A DNA stretch of 64,000 bases. Source: Atopsyche davidsoni. Its lineage: Eukaryota; Arthropoda; Insecta; Trichoptera; Hydrobiosidae. Positions 23,280-35,790 of the stretch are shown in pieces. The notes under the pieces are model-generated. The model made no database searches and was not told where the DNA came from. It saw only the letters and a program-made list of their open reading frames with translations. Numbering within the stretch: the stretch's first letter is position 1; every line of letters begins with the position of its first letter. The DNA lies in NCBI GenBank assembly GCA_022113835.1, contig JAILWY010000027.1:13518501-13582500 (forward strand), read 5' to 3'. The translations under genes and the position numbers were made by a program.

Positions 23280-25903
23280 GTAAGTAACATGTTTTAAATT
23301 TTCAACATTTCTTGAATTATTGATTCTTAGTAACATACACTAAAGGCGCACGCATTGAAGGATCTTTCCAATAATTTAAATTGAAGTAACAGGCGGGCAC
23401 GACCGCAACCGACCATACCGAATGCACCCAGTCGCTCGCTCACTTACATCTGCGGTGTGGATTATTGACGTTATACTTGGGTTTTTTTTAATGATTTGAT
23501 GTTTCTTAATAACTAATTTTCTCAAAGTTTAAACAATTTCTTTATGAAAAAATTCATTTTATTATTGAATAATTATTCAGTAATCTATATATAAAAGGAA
23601 TAAAAAAAAGAGATTGCAACGGATGAGTCGGACGTTCGGTAAGCGAAAGTCGCCGCAAATCTCATAAATCGACACTTAATTGCGAGCGTTATTGTGATGA
23701 TTAAAGAAAATAGAAACCAGACGTTATTAGTATTGTAAAAAAAATAAAAGGCGGAGGATAAAATATCACGAAACAATACGGACGTGCGGCGGGAGAAGAG
23801 TCGTGCTATTGATTCTGGAGGAGATAGACCGGGACCGAGCCCGGCCCCGCAGGGACGGCAATCACAAACAAATTAAGCCGCCGGAGTGCGCTCTCGAGGG
23901 TCGGGCGGACGTCGCTTTATTCATATCGCTGGATTGAAGGAGCGATGTCACGATGCTGGGAGGAGAGGAAAGCCGATTGAAAGTGATTTGCCTGAACAGC
24001 GCGAGCAGACGCGACCAGCCAGGTCGGCCGGTCGGTCGGTACGAGACAGTTATCATTCATTTCCATTTTCATAGAATTTGAGTTCAAGTGTAATGTAAAA
24101 AAATAAGAAAAGATATAAAACTAAACACAACCAAATTTTAAAATGGCAGATTAGATACATAAAAATATGGCAGTAAAATAAAAATAAATAATTCTAATTA
24201 TTTCTAATAATTTCTCTTCACAAATGTCTTATAGATCGCGAAGAATTATACGAGTGATTTTTTGTAAGGATTTTGTACAAAGCATTTTAGGAGACCTCCC
24301 TGTTGAAATGCAAGGTGTTCCGAAAAATACCAGGGGAGGTGTAGTGATTCACGGGATATATAAACTGGATGCATTTTGAGTAAATGAAAATAATTTGAAG
24401 TTATTTTATAGTTTTATCGTTCGGCAACTTAACTAGTAAAAGGAAATATTATTCAATATGTTAAATTGAAAATACCAATAGTCCAAAAAAATCCAAAAAT
24501 ACATAAAACTTCATTATTGTCAAATTAAACAAATCATGTCTCATTACAGGGAGTGAAAATAATGAAAATATTTGTTAACTTACGACGCACAGGAAGTTAT
24601 TTCACGGAACTAGACCACGGTAAAAGAACATTTAATACAAATAAATTAAGATTATCGTTCAAGAACTATATTGAAAGTAGATTTTTTTAGAGAATATTAG
24701 AAAAATTATATTTACCTATTTTTTTTATTACTCAATCAACGTTGTTTTCAAGGTCAAATATAGCCTTGAAGATGTCTTTGATAAAATGAGAACTTTTCGA
24801 AACCAATGTTAGTTTAAGTTTTTTTCTTTTTTAATTTATAAACAAATCCCTTAAAATAGGATTATATGTTATCTTTTAATTTCAATTTAAAAAAAAAACA
24901 CTTAAATGCTTATGGTTTTAGATCCGTCGGTCATAATGATCTCCAAATTCCTAAACTTCAATCGGAAAACACATATTTATTATAATAAAAGTAAATTTAT
25001 AAGAAATAAAAAATATCTTATTTGTAGAAAAAGGAATGTATCTAACTTTTAGCATTAAATGGTTTTTTATTGGTGCAATAGATTTTTCGCATATTATTTT
25101 TTAAAATTATCAAAAAACTCGAAAATGGAATCACAAAGATCAGCCCATTTTCTTGTTTATTATATGGTTTCAGAGTCAAGCGCTTGAGAAAAATATACGA
25201 TATGGCAGACAAACTAACGACTTTTATTATAATAATATGACCGTAAATAATATTGGAAAACTCAAAGCATGTCGTGTGTCTATATGGTATTTAGGTAATA
25301 ATTCAAGCTCTATGCGAAGCATGCATACAGTGTGTGCCACAGCGTTAGATGAAAAGGCATCTCTCAGCGCCAGTGCTGGTTATTCTATGAAAGATTATCT
25401 CTTGTAGGAGCGCCGGGAGACGGCGGTGACGCGGCTTGCCATAAAGCAAGCCGACACGGTTCTAGCACCTGCAATGACAGTAAAGTGTTGGATAAACAAT
25501 GTTACTCATGATGTCTCGTCTGACTTCCTGATGGTGTCTCCTGATTAGTCGAGAATGTGAAAACGGAGTGATACTACAGTAATATTTATAATGAGAACCG
25601 GCTGGATTACACTGACAACATTATTTACAGTTTTCATAGTTGCTAACCATTTAATGAAACGAGGAGCATTTTCAGATGCCTTTTAATGAAAATTTGTTAT
25701 TTGTTAATGGAAATATAGAAATATTAATGCAAGCCATAGGGCGTCATTACTGTCACCAGCCTCGCGCAAAGGCCTGGTGGAGTGCGGGCAGGGACGCTCT
25801 TCGCTCCCTCGGGGCGCACCGGATCGCCTGTTTCATCGCAACCTCATTTTATTAAGGTTCATTCACAAAACAATATTAAAATTTGAATATTTACAATGAT
25901 TGA
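23280..25903. other. AT-rich non-coding DNA with GC patches
   Basis: GC-rich patches lie at about 23395-23460, 23785-24055, 25405-25470 and 25755-25850. Around 23650 the string CTCATAAATCGACACTTAATTGCG spans two homeodomain-type cores. No gene is recognised; an 84-codon frame at 25153-25407 has no identifiable domain. Confidence 0.55.
25432..25453. other. GC-rich 8-bp hairpin with CATAAA loop
   Basis: CGGCTTGC (25432-25439) and GCAAGCCG (25446-25453) are perfect inverted repeats around CATAAA. It is short and could be chance in a GC patch. Confidence 0.4.
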
Positions 25904-25918
25904 AATACATAAATATAT
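25904..25918. repeat. Left copy of 15-bp flanking direct repeat
   Basis: AATACATAAATATAT is repeated exactly at 26289-26303, on the far side of the snapback copy 25919-26288. It is read as a target-site duplication. Confidence 0.65.
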
Positions 25919-26288
25919 AAATAATCAATATTTTTGACAGATAGTATGTACTTGGTGGAATTCCATTTTAATATTTTAAATAAAATACTTGAGTGATTGA
26001 TTATTCCAGATGTTAATTTTTATTGATGAAGGTTTCACTTGTATATAGAATCCTCCATTTGTCAGCTACATTAAACTCGTAGTACTCTTAAATTACCCCT
26101 TACCACCTGACAATCATTCTCTCTCTCTCTCTCTCAAACAACCTCTTCCTTTAAAAACTGTTTAATTAATTGCTTGTTATTATATAAATTCTCACTCAGT
26201 TAGATAATGCCAGCGTGAAAGGTTGGCGAACGTTGGTCACCAATAAAAATTAACGCGTGGAAAAATCACTCAAGTATTTTATTTAAAT
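25919..26288 (-). mobile_element. Snapback element, near-complete copy
   Basis: The tail is on the left (AATATTTTTGACAGATAG, TACTTGGTGGAATTCC), then a partly deleted left arm. The loop shares ATATAGAATCCTCCA, TTGTCAG and CCCTTACCACCTGACAA with the 6084-6536 copy. The right arm runs through GATAATGCCAGCG to CACTCAAGTATTTTATTTAAA. The right side stops at the arm end, with no tail, immediately before the 15-bp flanking repeat. This confirms that the family has a tail on one side only. Confidence 0.8.
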
Positions 26289-26303
26289 AATACATAAATA
26301 TAT
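26289..26303. repeat. Right copy of 15-bp flanking direct repeat
   Basis: It is identical to 25904-25918 and abuts the tailless end of the snapback copy. Confidence 0.65.
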
Positions 26304-26494
26304 CTCAAAATTGATTCGTTATGAATTTAGCGTTTTTAGAAAAAAATATATTATTCTTATAATATTAGATCCTATTTATTTTCTCAGTGTGTACTTTTTC
26401 ATGATATTTTCATCAATCGACGAGTGCAGTTCCATAGGTGCCAAAGTAAGAGTCTCGGATGTTTTAATTAACAGTATTAAAAATAAACTAAAAA

Positions 26495-26587
26495 AAGACT
26501 CAGTTTGATAATGCCAAGTTAAAGGTTGGCGAAACCGGTCACCAATAAAACATGTGGAAAAATCACAAAAGTATTTTATTTAAAATG
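26495..26587 (+). repeat. Snapback-family repeat, solo right arm
   Basis: GACTCAGTTTGATAATGCC, GGTTGGCGAAACCGGTCACC, ATGTGGAAAAATCAC and GTATTTTATTTAAAATG follow in family order. The left arm and loop are absent and the tail is replaced by an A-rich run. Confidence 0.75.
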
Positions 26588-29500
26588 AAAAAAATAAACA
26601 AATTACCAATAATAGTAGCAAAACATAAGAGCTAGATTAAAAGGACACAAGTGGGCATGCACTGACCTGACTGCCTCTTGCGACTGAATACCACGCTGCG
26701 AGAGGAGGAAACCTGTGACTTGAAGTTATGCATTCAACTTCTAATATAAATAATTCAATAAATTAAATTATACAAATATTTATTTATGAAATAATAGGGA
26801 TATATTAATAGATAATGCAAATATTTCAAGAATGATTTTAATGTATTATATAAAACCAGCTACATGGTTTTTGTAAAACAAAATATTTGCTAAATTTCAG
26901 TTTATAAAGTTCAGATTCATTAAAAAGTCCAATAATAACCCCGATTTAATTTATCATAAATAGGTCAGTAAATATCTGTTATATTACAACTTATTTTAAA
27001 ATCAAAAATTAGCATTTCATTGTTTAAGTCACCGCAGACAAAGAGCAGCTGTACTCTCCGGAATTATTTCGTTAGTTCCGCTTATTTCCTATTAAACATA
27101 ATGAGCTTTTATAAACCTAGGTTTTTTTGTATTAAGTATTCACAATTATATTTACAGTAATGTAGTTTATGCGTAGCCGATGACGAAAATACAAATGTCA
27201 GTTTTTTACACGCCGATGCTAGCCGAGCGCTCTCGGGGCTCCGGTCCCCGCGGGGATATTTTATCTTTTGTCATTAAACATTTAAAGAATCTTACATTGC
27301 ACACAGAGGAGGTTGATAAAACACTACAGCAGTTATACAAACATGCTCAAAAAATATTGATGATTTAACACGCCTCAATATTTATTATAGTTCTATAAAG
27401 ACTAGACAATATTTTACCCATCAAAACAGGCTTCCATTGAGATTAGCGAGTTAAAAAAATAATACATTTGCATAGCAAATCAGTGCAGAGTGAAACAAAC
27501 GCTAGTGAACAAGTCGGGTGCGCGGGCTCTAGAGAATGAGCACCAAACTTGGATTTTAACCATAATGTGTTATTAATATAAGAGATAGCCCATTTATAAC
27601 ATTCTTTTGGTAGAACCGATGTAAAGGCGATTTAAAGTATGTATTTACACATTTAAGGAAAAATCAAATTCGACAGCATTCAAAGTTAAACTTCTATATA
27701 ATTAAGATATCCCAACTCAGAGTAAATGGAAGATCTCTAGAAACATTACGTAATTATACCTTTTTTACTAACATTAGACACACTTCCTTTACCCAAGTAC
27801 CACGCGCATAGACGCAGTGTTGGATTTTTCTCGTAAAAGAAATTAGAAATAAATTTCACGCTAGTGCGTGCAGCGCGTGGCCGCCGGCGGTTGGATACAT
27901 CGAATTTGGGATTCATCATAGGCGAGTGCCCGCGCCGCTGCGCCGCCTCTCCGCCGCCTCTCCGCCGATATGCACTTGTGTTTTTTCGTTCAGCTTGACG
28001 TAACGGTTGTGTCAATCAAATGCCGTGTCCCAAGGCGCTTCTAATTCGTTGATTTATTGTACAGCTGATGCGCTGATTGCTTTTTTTCGGTACTAATAGT
28101 TGTAATAACGTGCGGCCGGCACACGCGCCCGCCTCTGCACGCCGCGCGTGGTCGGGCGCAGCCGTGGCGCAGGAGCAGATCTCGGATCAACGAAGAACAT
28201 CACTTTGTAATCAAATTTGCTCTAGAAACTTTTACGCAAAGTTTTTGCAGTAATTTTCAGCATGTAGCTGATTCAATATAATACATTAAAATCATTTTTG
28301 TAATAATTAAATTATCTAAAAATATATCACTATTCTTTTTGTAAGGAAATATTTGTTTATTTTAATTAATTAAATTATTTATATTAAAACATGAATGCTT
28401 AAGTTCAAGTTATAGATTTCGGATGTTCACTTAACGTCGCCTCTCGCGGCGTAATTTTCAAAAAAGTCACGTGTAAACAAGCGCTTGTAGTTAGTTATAT
28501 TTGGATGGTTTCTGGTGATTTGCACTTGGCTAAGCAGAGTGGCTGTTTGTTAAGTTCGAATTTCTAAAATAATGTGAAACAAATGGTTAGGTTAAATATT
28601 GTATTAATTGCAATATCACCCATTGAAGTAAATTATTAAATAGATTATTTGTGTTAAACGAAACAAACCAATCAATCAATTGAAAAAGAGGTGAGTTACA
28701 AGTACTCTTATAAAGTGGATGCTTAGATATTAAAATGATTCAAAACATCATTTGAGGTTTTTGCATTTTGTATCAGAACAAAATATTCGATGCAATATAT
28801 AATAATTTTTATAGAATTTTCCCCAATGCGATAAAATACAAGTTAAAAAGTTCTGTAGTTAGATACCAATCACAAGTACATATGATAGATTAATCCCCTA
28901 TTCACGAAACCATTTCCTTCCTCGCTTCTGCTTTGAATTTAATTTAACTCGCGCGTCAGTTTTTTTATAATCTAAAACACATTAAATTCTAAAAAATGGA
29001 ACCAGTTTGTTCAATGTCAATAATAACTATGATTAAATCCACATTATAAGTTGTCATTAAGCCCGTGCGCACTGAGGTCTTCGCTAGCCGGAGGGTGCGT
29101 TTAGTAATGCACTCTGTGTTTTACGAGCACGGCATACGAATCTTACGATCTGCTCTACGGAACTATTTTATATCGAAGAGGCGTCCTCGTGGCCGCGAAG
29201 GCTCTGTGACGTACAGATGTTGCGAATTATATCGTACAAGGACAGAATATAAATAAAAAACTATATATATATATAAATATATGTGTATACATTTAAAGAC
29301 AACCAGGATTTAATCTAAAGATTTTAAAATTTCAAAGCTCAAGGACTAACATACACGATGTCCACATTATTACTATTATCATATATCACAGTAATATAAT
29401 CATTTATGATATCCGGTATTAACACGGTTAGCTCATCATACTCAAGCTTTGCGTGTCACCAGTGACAAGGTAACAGCCGATATGCACCAGTTGTGCAACT

Positions 29501-32149
29501 CTTACTAGAACACCGCAAGTGTGACAACGAGCGCTCCACGCGCACGTCACTCGGCCGGTGTCGTATGACGGAGAGCTCGACGCGCGACAGACTAGAGGCG
29601 CGAAACCGAGAGTGCAGTTAACAAGTTGTTTGATACACGTGAGAGATAACAATAGTAAGTAGAATAAATTACAAATAGCTTATTTACTACACGCAGACTA
29701 TAATCACTTTTGTAAACTTCTATTAGTCGTGTTGGTTTTTATGATTGACAGTAAATTACAAGCCTCTAACAAATCGAACTTTTGGGTTAATACTTTTTCT
29801 CATGATTGAGAGAATAGAATTACAGTTTTCTAAAAAAATACCTTGATAAATAGAACATCCACGCATGGCAACGAACTAAGCGTATTTTTATTACTCGCAA
29901 ATAAAACTAACAGCACCGGTGTCAGAGTGAACCAGTGATTTGTGATATATGTAGACTGGATCTATGATATCAAATAAAAACAAACTTTACATAAAATAAA
30001 GCAGTTTTTGGACAAAACCAAAAAACCTAATGCTTTATATGTATGTTTCCATATATTCATTGAAAATATGACATCCGTGTTTCATTGAAATTGCAAACTT
30101 TATGAACGTAAGAAAATCTGTATTAAGTGAAGGTAACCAATTTCTAGTGGTCGTTCTGATTGTCCAACAATTCACGAAAGAATAATTCAAACAACAAAAA
30201 GTGTAACGATTTCATTGAATTCAAAAGCGATTTATATTCTGTTTTTGTAGACATTAGTGGAACACTTCGGTAAGAACAAATAGCACGCGATGGCCGTAAT
30301 GAGGAGCGACCCACAAAATGATCTTCAATGATGCAAAAAAAGAGATTCTCGAGCGTAAAAAATAACAACCTGATCGCTTAAGACATGAAATGAAAATCGA
30401 CTATATTCTCACGGTGGCAGTTGAAAATAATTCCGAAAAAGCAGACAACACGGGCGAGTGACGCGGCGAGCGATCAGCGGCTCGTGTGGCGGCGCGGCGG
30501 GCTCGGCGCGCGTGCCGCTGAGGTCGCTCGCAACTGGGCTACATAGTACCAACGAGCTATACTGGAAAGACTTTTTTTTTAATTTTTAAAAAACTAAATC
30601 AGTAGCAGTTTTGTTTTTGGAATATTTTGTAAAATCATTTAGATATATAAAGTAATTATTTTTGTTGAAAATCTCACGCCAATCAGAATTCTTCTATTGC
30701 GCGCCGGGTAAATATTACATTGGCACGTAAGAAACGAAACTAAAGACACGAAAAAACAATAAAAATTATTTTTTCGTAATAGTAATACCATGGATTTCAA
30801 AAGGTCGATCGTAAGTAACAACAAAGCGTAGATTGAGATGTTCTCCGTGAAAACAAAAACTGAAAAATCGGCTAGGAATATAAAAGATCCTGATGGAATT
30901 AAGCACATAAGCACTTTGTCATTTTTCCAATAATGAAACATTCCGACACGAATATTTGGAATTCTTAGAATATTACCATTGAATTAATTTTATCAGTCTG
31001 TAGGTTTTATATTTAAAACATGAAATTATGAGGTGTTTCTCCAGAAGAGAGCTTTATGGTTGGCGTGCGGGGCACGGGGCAAGGGGCGCAGGGTGCTTGA
31101 GCTCTCGTGGCGGGCGAGCTCGCAGGTGTCATAAAGGGACAGTGCAGCACAAAAAACGACCGATATAATGCGTCGGAGTCATTACGGATTATTTTCGATT
31201 TCAGCACGTATTTTGAATCTCCGTAATTTTATCTGTTCATGTAGTTTATACACACCGGAATATTTTTTAGACATGTCAGCGAAAAAATCAATTATAACAT
31301 AAGAGCTCACAAACATAAATAGCTGAAAATACTAATTACAGAGATCAATGAGAAGTAAGGAATGGCCAAGTTGGAAAATTAAAAATAAAGTAAGTATGAA
31401 ACAAGAATCTTGAAGTGAATTACGTAAGATAAGATTCACAATTCAATAGAAAAAATAATCAAAAACACATAACATAGCTGGTATATAATTTTTAATTCTA
31501 AGTGAACATTAAATACCGCGTAAACGAGTGGAAAATTTACAGTATGTCATTTTAAACTTATTTTAATCTGTGAAACATAAATGGATCAAGTTAAGTATAC
31601 ATAATTAATTTTTTGTAATATAAAAAAAAATCAGTGAGATTCTTAATTTTATTCAAACGATCACAAAGTCGGCCGGTTTCCGAAAATATTTTTATTATGC
31701 AAAAAAAACCTGGAAAAAAAAAAGATTATCTTACGCCTTGTTCAGTTTCAGCGTTGGATCTGGCGTCTGGTCAGATGAACTGCGACTCCGAACCGATAAT
31801 TATGCTAAGTGGAGCGTTTTCCCCTAACAAGGCTCGAAGAAAATACCGACGGAGTAGTTAAGACTGCGCGCCCGCACTGAAAACGTTTAATTATAATAAA
31901 ATGCCGCGTGTACACACAAGTCTGCGCTACTGACACCCTATTCGAAACTCACCTAAATCTGCAACGAGGATGTCTCGCACCTCCGCCGAGTCCCGTGGGC
32001 GTTACCTGCAAGTAGTATTGTTTCTGTGATTTAATAGTCAAATTGTTGGCAAGATTTGATTTCTTATGTTAGTTTTTGAATTTTATATCACAAAAGTACG
32101 TAACAGATTTGATAAGAGTTCTTCTAGCTAAGTTCGTCAATTTATATTA
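26588..32149. other. AT-rich non-coding DNA with GC patches
   Basis: GC-rich patches lie at about 26655-26720, 27215-27260, 27865-28195, 29060-29230, 29470-29610, 30450-30550, 31050-31150 and 31860-32015. The 27865-28195 patch includes a duplicated CGCCGCCTCTC. At 31953 the minus strand reads TTTAG then GTGAGTTTC, a weaker fused acceptor-donor. No gene is recognised; frames of up to 100 codons have no domains. Confidence 0.55.
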
Positions 32150-33352
32150 TAGTGCGCAACTAAGTTTTTAGGTTTCAGACAAAGATGACGCTAACGATAC
32201 ATGTAGTCGATATACATGTCTAATGTTGTGTTTTTTTTATAGCGTAGACATCTTTCAAGAATAGGTAGTCATAATACCAACACATATCGCAATATTCTTT
32301 TTAATAGTAAAGATATCGAGTTTTGTGCCAAAAAAACAGCATTTACGGAAAGCTTTGCTGTTTTGCTTTAACTTTAAAAAAAATGGAACTGAAGCACGTC
32401 GTTTGTTCGAGGAGGTCTACGGCGAACATGCACCTTCAAAAGCTGGCTGTAAAAATCGGTTTGAACGCTTCAGAAGTGACGATTTCGACACTGAAGATAA
32501 AAAGCGCTCGGGAAGACCAAAAACAATTGAGGACGCCGATTTGGAAGCGATATTCAATGAAGGTGATACGCAAACACAAGATCAACTTTCGGAGGCATTA
32601 TACATGACTCGCCAGGGTATTTCCAAATGTTTACATGGCATGGAAAAAAAATCAAAGGGAATGGAAATAGGTGCTCTAAGAGTTGACTGAGAGACAGGCG
32701 GAAAATTGAATAACCACTTCCTACATTTTGGTTTTGAGGCATGAAAGAAAGAGTTTCCTGGATCGAATTGTTACTGGAGATAAGTGGATATATTTTGAGA
32801 ATCAAAAAAATCGTGGCTATCAACTGGCGAAGCATTTTCATCATCATCGACAGCACGGCCAAATCGTTTCGGAAAAAAGTCAATGCTTTGCGTTTGGCGG
32901 GACCAGAAAGTAATTGTGTACTATGAGCTCCTGAAACCGGACGAAACTATCAATGGGCATCGCTACCGACAACAACTGATCGATTTGAGCCATGCATTGC
33001 TAAAAAAACGGCAAGAATGGAACACGAGACACGAACGAATGATATTGCAGCACGACAACGTTTCGTGCCATCGCACTTCCATCGTCCAGGACACCATCAA
33101 AACGCTGAAATGGGATCTGCTACCTCACCCGCCGTACTCACCAGACCTGGCCCCTTCCGATTGTCACTTGTTCCGGTCGATGGCGCATGGCTTGGCTGGG
33201 CTACACTTGGCGAATGTCGAAAAAGTGGAAAATTGGTTGGATGAATGGTTTCGGTCCAAAGACGCGTCATTTTAACGTCACGGTATTCATGTATTGCCAG
33301 AGAAATGAAAAAAAATTGTAGCTAGCGAGAGACGATACTTTGAATAATTATA
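32150..33352 (+). mobile_element. Degenerate mariner (Tc1/mariner) transposon, 3' end lost
   Basis: The body encodes a recognisable mariner transposase in three frames. The 5' end probably lies at the TA before GTGCGCAACTAAG (32152 on), a string of the type found at mariner inverted-repeat ends. The right inverted repeat is not found: about 80 bp after the transposase stop the sequence passes into a (AC)n(AT)n microsatellite at 33354. The element cannot transpose on its own. Subfamily placement (mellifera/cecropia-like) is tentative. Confidence 0.85.
32325..33275 (+). pseudogene. Mariner transposase pseudogene, DD34D
   Basis: Segment 1 (32325-32690) holds the N-terminal DNA-binding part with the FxRFRSDDFD and KRSGRPKT linker motifs. 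It would need a GTG start and ends at a premature TGA. Segment 2 (32728-32913) holds TGDKWIYF with the first catalytic Asp at 32779-32781. Segment 3 (32883-33275) holds HDN, second Asp at 33054-33056, and PPYSPDLAPSD, third Asp at 33159-33161; exactly 34 residues lie between them. Segments are joined only by frameshifts. After SKDASF a TAA interrupts, while the following bases still read as the expected C-terminal RHGIHVLPE. All three catalytic residues survive, but the gene is dead. Confidence 0.92.
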
Positions 33353-33353
33353 A

Positions 33354-33356
33354 CAT

Positions 33357-33440
<84 letters not shown>
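33354..33440. repeat. Compound (AC)n(AT)n microsatellite
   Basis: About 24 bp of AC is followed by about 62 bp of AT with one AC interruption. It begins where the mariner 3' end should be. Confidence 0.95.
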
Positions 33441-33442
<2 letters not shown>

Positions 33443-33474
33443 ATTTTATTTATTATAAATATTACGGAAGTAAA

Positions 33475-33630
33475 GGCCTCCACACACGTAGCAATGAATC
33501 GCGCTCCCAACTTGCGGCTAGCCAATAGCCTCCTACCTTTTAGGCAAAACCATAAAAAAACTCCCAAAATAAAGAGACGCTATTGGCTAGCTGAAAGTTG
33601 GTGGTGCGATTTTTCGCTACGAGTTTAGAG
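33475..33630. mobile_element. Foldback element B1, GCTAGCCAATAGC arms
   Basis: The left arm (33483-33529) and right arm (33579-33626) are imperfect inverted repeats of about 45 bp. Both read inward CGTAGC, AATCGC, CCAACTT and GCTAGCCAATAGC, around a 49-bp loop. The inner arm motif GCTAGCCAATA recurs in a second foldback at 39236-39391. It has no open frame and is probably a non-autonomous DNA transposon. Target-site duplication is not evident. Confidence 0.65.
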
Positions 33631-34586
33631 ACAGGGTTTAAGTTAATAAAGTTTGCTTAAGTTTAGTTAATATATGTACTATCGAGTACTGGGAATGCCG
33701 CATTAAAAAACATGTAGTATGTTATGCATGTCACAAAAAAATATATGCAAAAATCAAGAGTGTAAAATGTGAGTCGAGATGATTCCCATAGCTCGAGAGA
33801 AGGCTTTGTCTCTTTGTTGGGAGTGAGAAATCGTTCTGTTCTTCGCTGTCAGGCACGAGGAGCAAACGCGGCCTGCGCCACCCGGACGTGCGCCCGGTTG
33901 ACTAATGTAGCTGTGTTGTGTGCATGTCTTGAATAATACGTCATGTCATACGCAGGTATTTGCATGAGGAGAATGCACGATGTGCAAAGCCCTCGGGTTA
34001 AGTGAGTTGAAATGTTGCTGTCATTAGAGATATATCATAATCTACGTGGGCTTCAATGATTACTAAATCACCTATGTTCATAAGTTTAATGAACAATGAA
34101 ACAATACTTATATTAGAGCCCCTGTCGATTGTACAGCACGTGGTTTATCGTAAGAAGATACTAAGAGATAATTGTGCAGAAAAGTGATTACGCACATAAG
34201 TCTAGCATTTGCTGTGCAAACCATTTAATATATAGTTGATCTCTGTCTTGATAAGATCTTTGTGATTTATATAAAATCTAACACAATGTAAAATTTAAAA
34301 AAAAAATACCGTAAACATAACCTTTATTTTATAACACCAATTGACATTTGTATGCTTTATATATCATACTTCATACATTAAACAATACAAATAATGCATG
34401 TAACGCATCGTCGTAAGCAACGCGGCTGCAGTTTTATTGAAATTTATTATTATTCGTGAAATAAGGTTCGACAAACGGTGTCTATTCCGCTGATAAGACG
34501 GCGTCATTTTTGAGAACATCAATGAGGAATTACCCATGAAGATTTATTATATCTGAACTTTTTGGATACAATAAGGCCTTTATAGA
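33631..34586. other. AT-rich non-coding DNA
   Basis: One GC patch lies at about 33840-33910. No gene or repeat is recognised. Confidence 0.55.
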
Positions 34587-34832
34587 AGTATTTTTATTTA
34601 AAATATTAAATGAAGCTCCACCAAGTACCCTCGATCAAAAATGTTGATTTTTTTAACTGCTCATTATTATATAAAATCTCACTTTGTTTGATAATGGAAA
34701 CAATTGAAAGTTTTCGAAACCGGTCACCAATAAAAATCTATATGTGGAAAAACCACTCAATTATTTCACTTATTAATTAACATATTAAAATGGAATTCCA
34801 CAAAGTACTCTCTGTTAAAAATATTGAATTTC
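34587..34832 (+). repeat. Two tandem truncated snapback copies
   Basis: The first fragment (34587-34648) has only the outer arm and the tail (AAATATTAAATG, CCACCAAGTACCCTCGATCAAAAATGTTGA). The second (34657-34832) starts at the inner end of an arm (CATTATTATATAAAATCTCAC) and runs to the tail (GTACTCTCTGTTAAAAATATTGAAT). Both keep the tail and lack the opposite side, as expected if the tail is the constant 3' end. Confidence 0.75.
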
Positions 34833-35410
34833 TAATAAATTTTAGTCAAGGTAAAATATATATTTTATTCAATTGTTATATATGCCACAGGTATTTGAAG
34901 TGTCCCATCATGATTTTAAAAATATAAAGTATAAAATTAAATTTTATAATTAACATTTTAAATAACTAATATTTTAGCGCACCATTATATTGTATACGAA
35001 CAGTCCCCATTAACATGGAGACGTGGTCACCAGTCGCGTGTGGTTGTAAACAGCCTGTGCCGTTTTCAGTGGCCGCACATTAAGTGGTTCGCCATAAATA
35101 AGCAAAGGTTTAAGAAATAAATTAAAATATACAAATAGCAAAGTCAATATTATAAGGAGTCTTGTTCTATGAATAATCAGGCGACCGGATGAACAGTTAT
35201 CCCGCGGCTCTGTATACGCCCGCGTGACACGAAAAAGCCTTCACAGTAAACCACCGGTTGATTAGCAGAACTGAGCAGGTTCCTATAAATTATTATCTGC
35301 TTAAGGTTATTATTTAATTGTAAAATGTGTGAACAATAATAAAAAATCTATTTTCTTATCAATACAATTGCTCAATTGGTGAGAAATTACAAAAAAGAGC
35401 GTGCATTGAA
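34833..35410. other. AT-rich non-coding DNA with small GC patches
   Basis: GC patches lie at about 34990-35070 and 35180-35250; the first contains TTCGCCATAAATAAGC. No gene is recognised. Confidence 0.5.

Positions 35411-35499
<89 letters not shown>
35411..35499. repeat. (TA)n microsatellite
   Basis: About 80 bp of pure TA/AT repeat. Confidence 0.95.
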
Positions 35500-35647
35500 C
35501 AAATAAATCTGGGCTACCTTCACAACTTCTGAAGACATGCTATGACAGAAGGATCATTATTGATAGTTACAATTATTCCCTGATCAATTTGCAGCCGGAC
35601 CAGTTGCATAAAAGCAAGCTCGGCCGAGTGGCTCGAGCACCGCCCGC

Positions 35648-35790
35648 GTAACTCCCGCGTAACTCCCGCGTAACTCCCGCGTAACTCCCGCGTAACTCCC
35701 GCGTAACTCCCGCGTAACTCCCGCGTAACTCCCGCGTAACTCTCGCGTAACGCCCGCGTAACGCCTGCGTAACGGCTGCGTAATGGCCGC
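35648..35790. repeat. Minisatellite, 11-bp unit, 13 copies
   Basis: The unit is GTAACTCCCGC. The first eight copies are identical. The last five drift progressively: CTCTCGC, CGCCCGC, CGCCTGC, CGGCTGC, then GTAATGGCCGC. Homogeneous units at one end and decayed units at the other suggest expansion from the left. It lies inside a GC-rich patch. Confidence 0.92.

Noticed and set aside
23230..23290. Natalisin- or tachykinin-like neuropeptide (FIVRGKRK)
   Set aside because: A single 12-residue motif, a closed frame upstream and no repeated peptide units nearby; kept only as a note under the splice-site finding.
28672..28700. Donor-like GAG-GTGAGTTAC on the plus strand
   Set aside because: No pyrimidine tract or open frame upstream supports an exon.
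31947..31975. Minus-strand TTTAG-GTGAGTTTC (31953) and TTTATTTAG-GTGAGG (51559) as recursive splice sites
   Set aside because: TAG acceptors with poor or interrupted pyrimidine tracts; weaker than the five listed sites.
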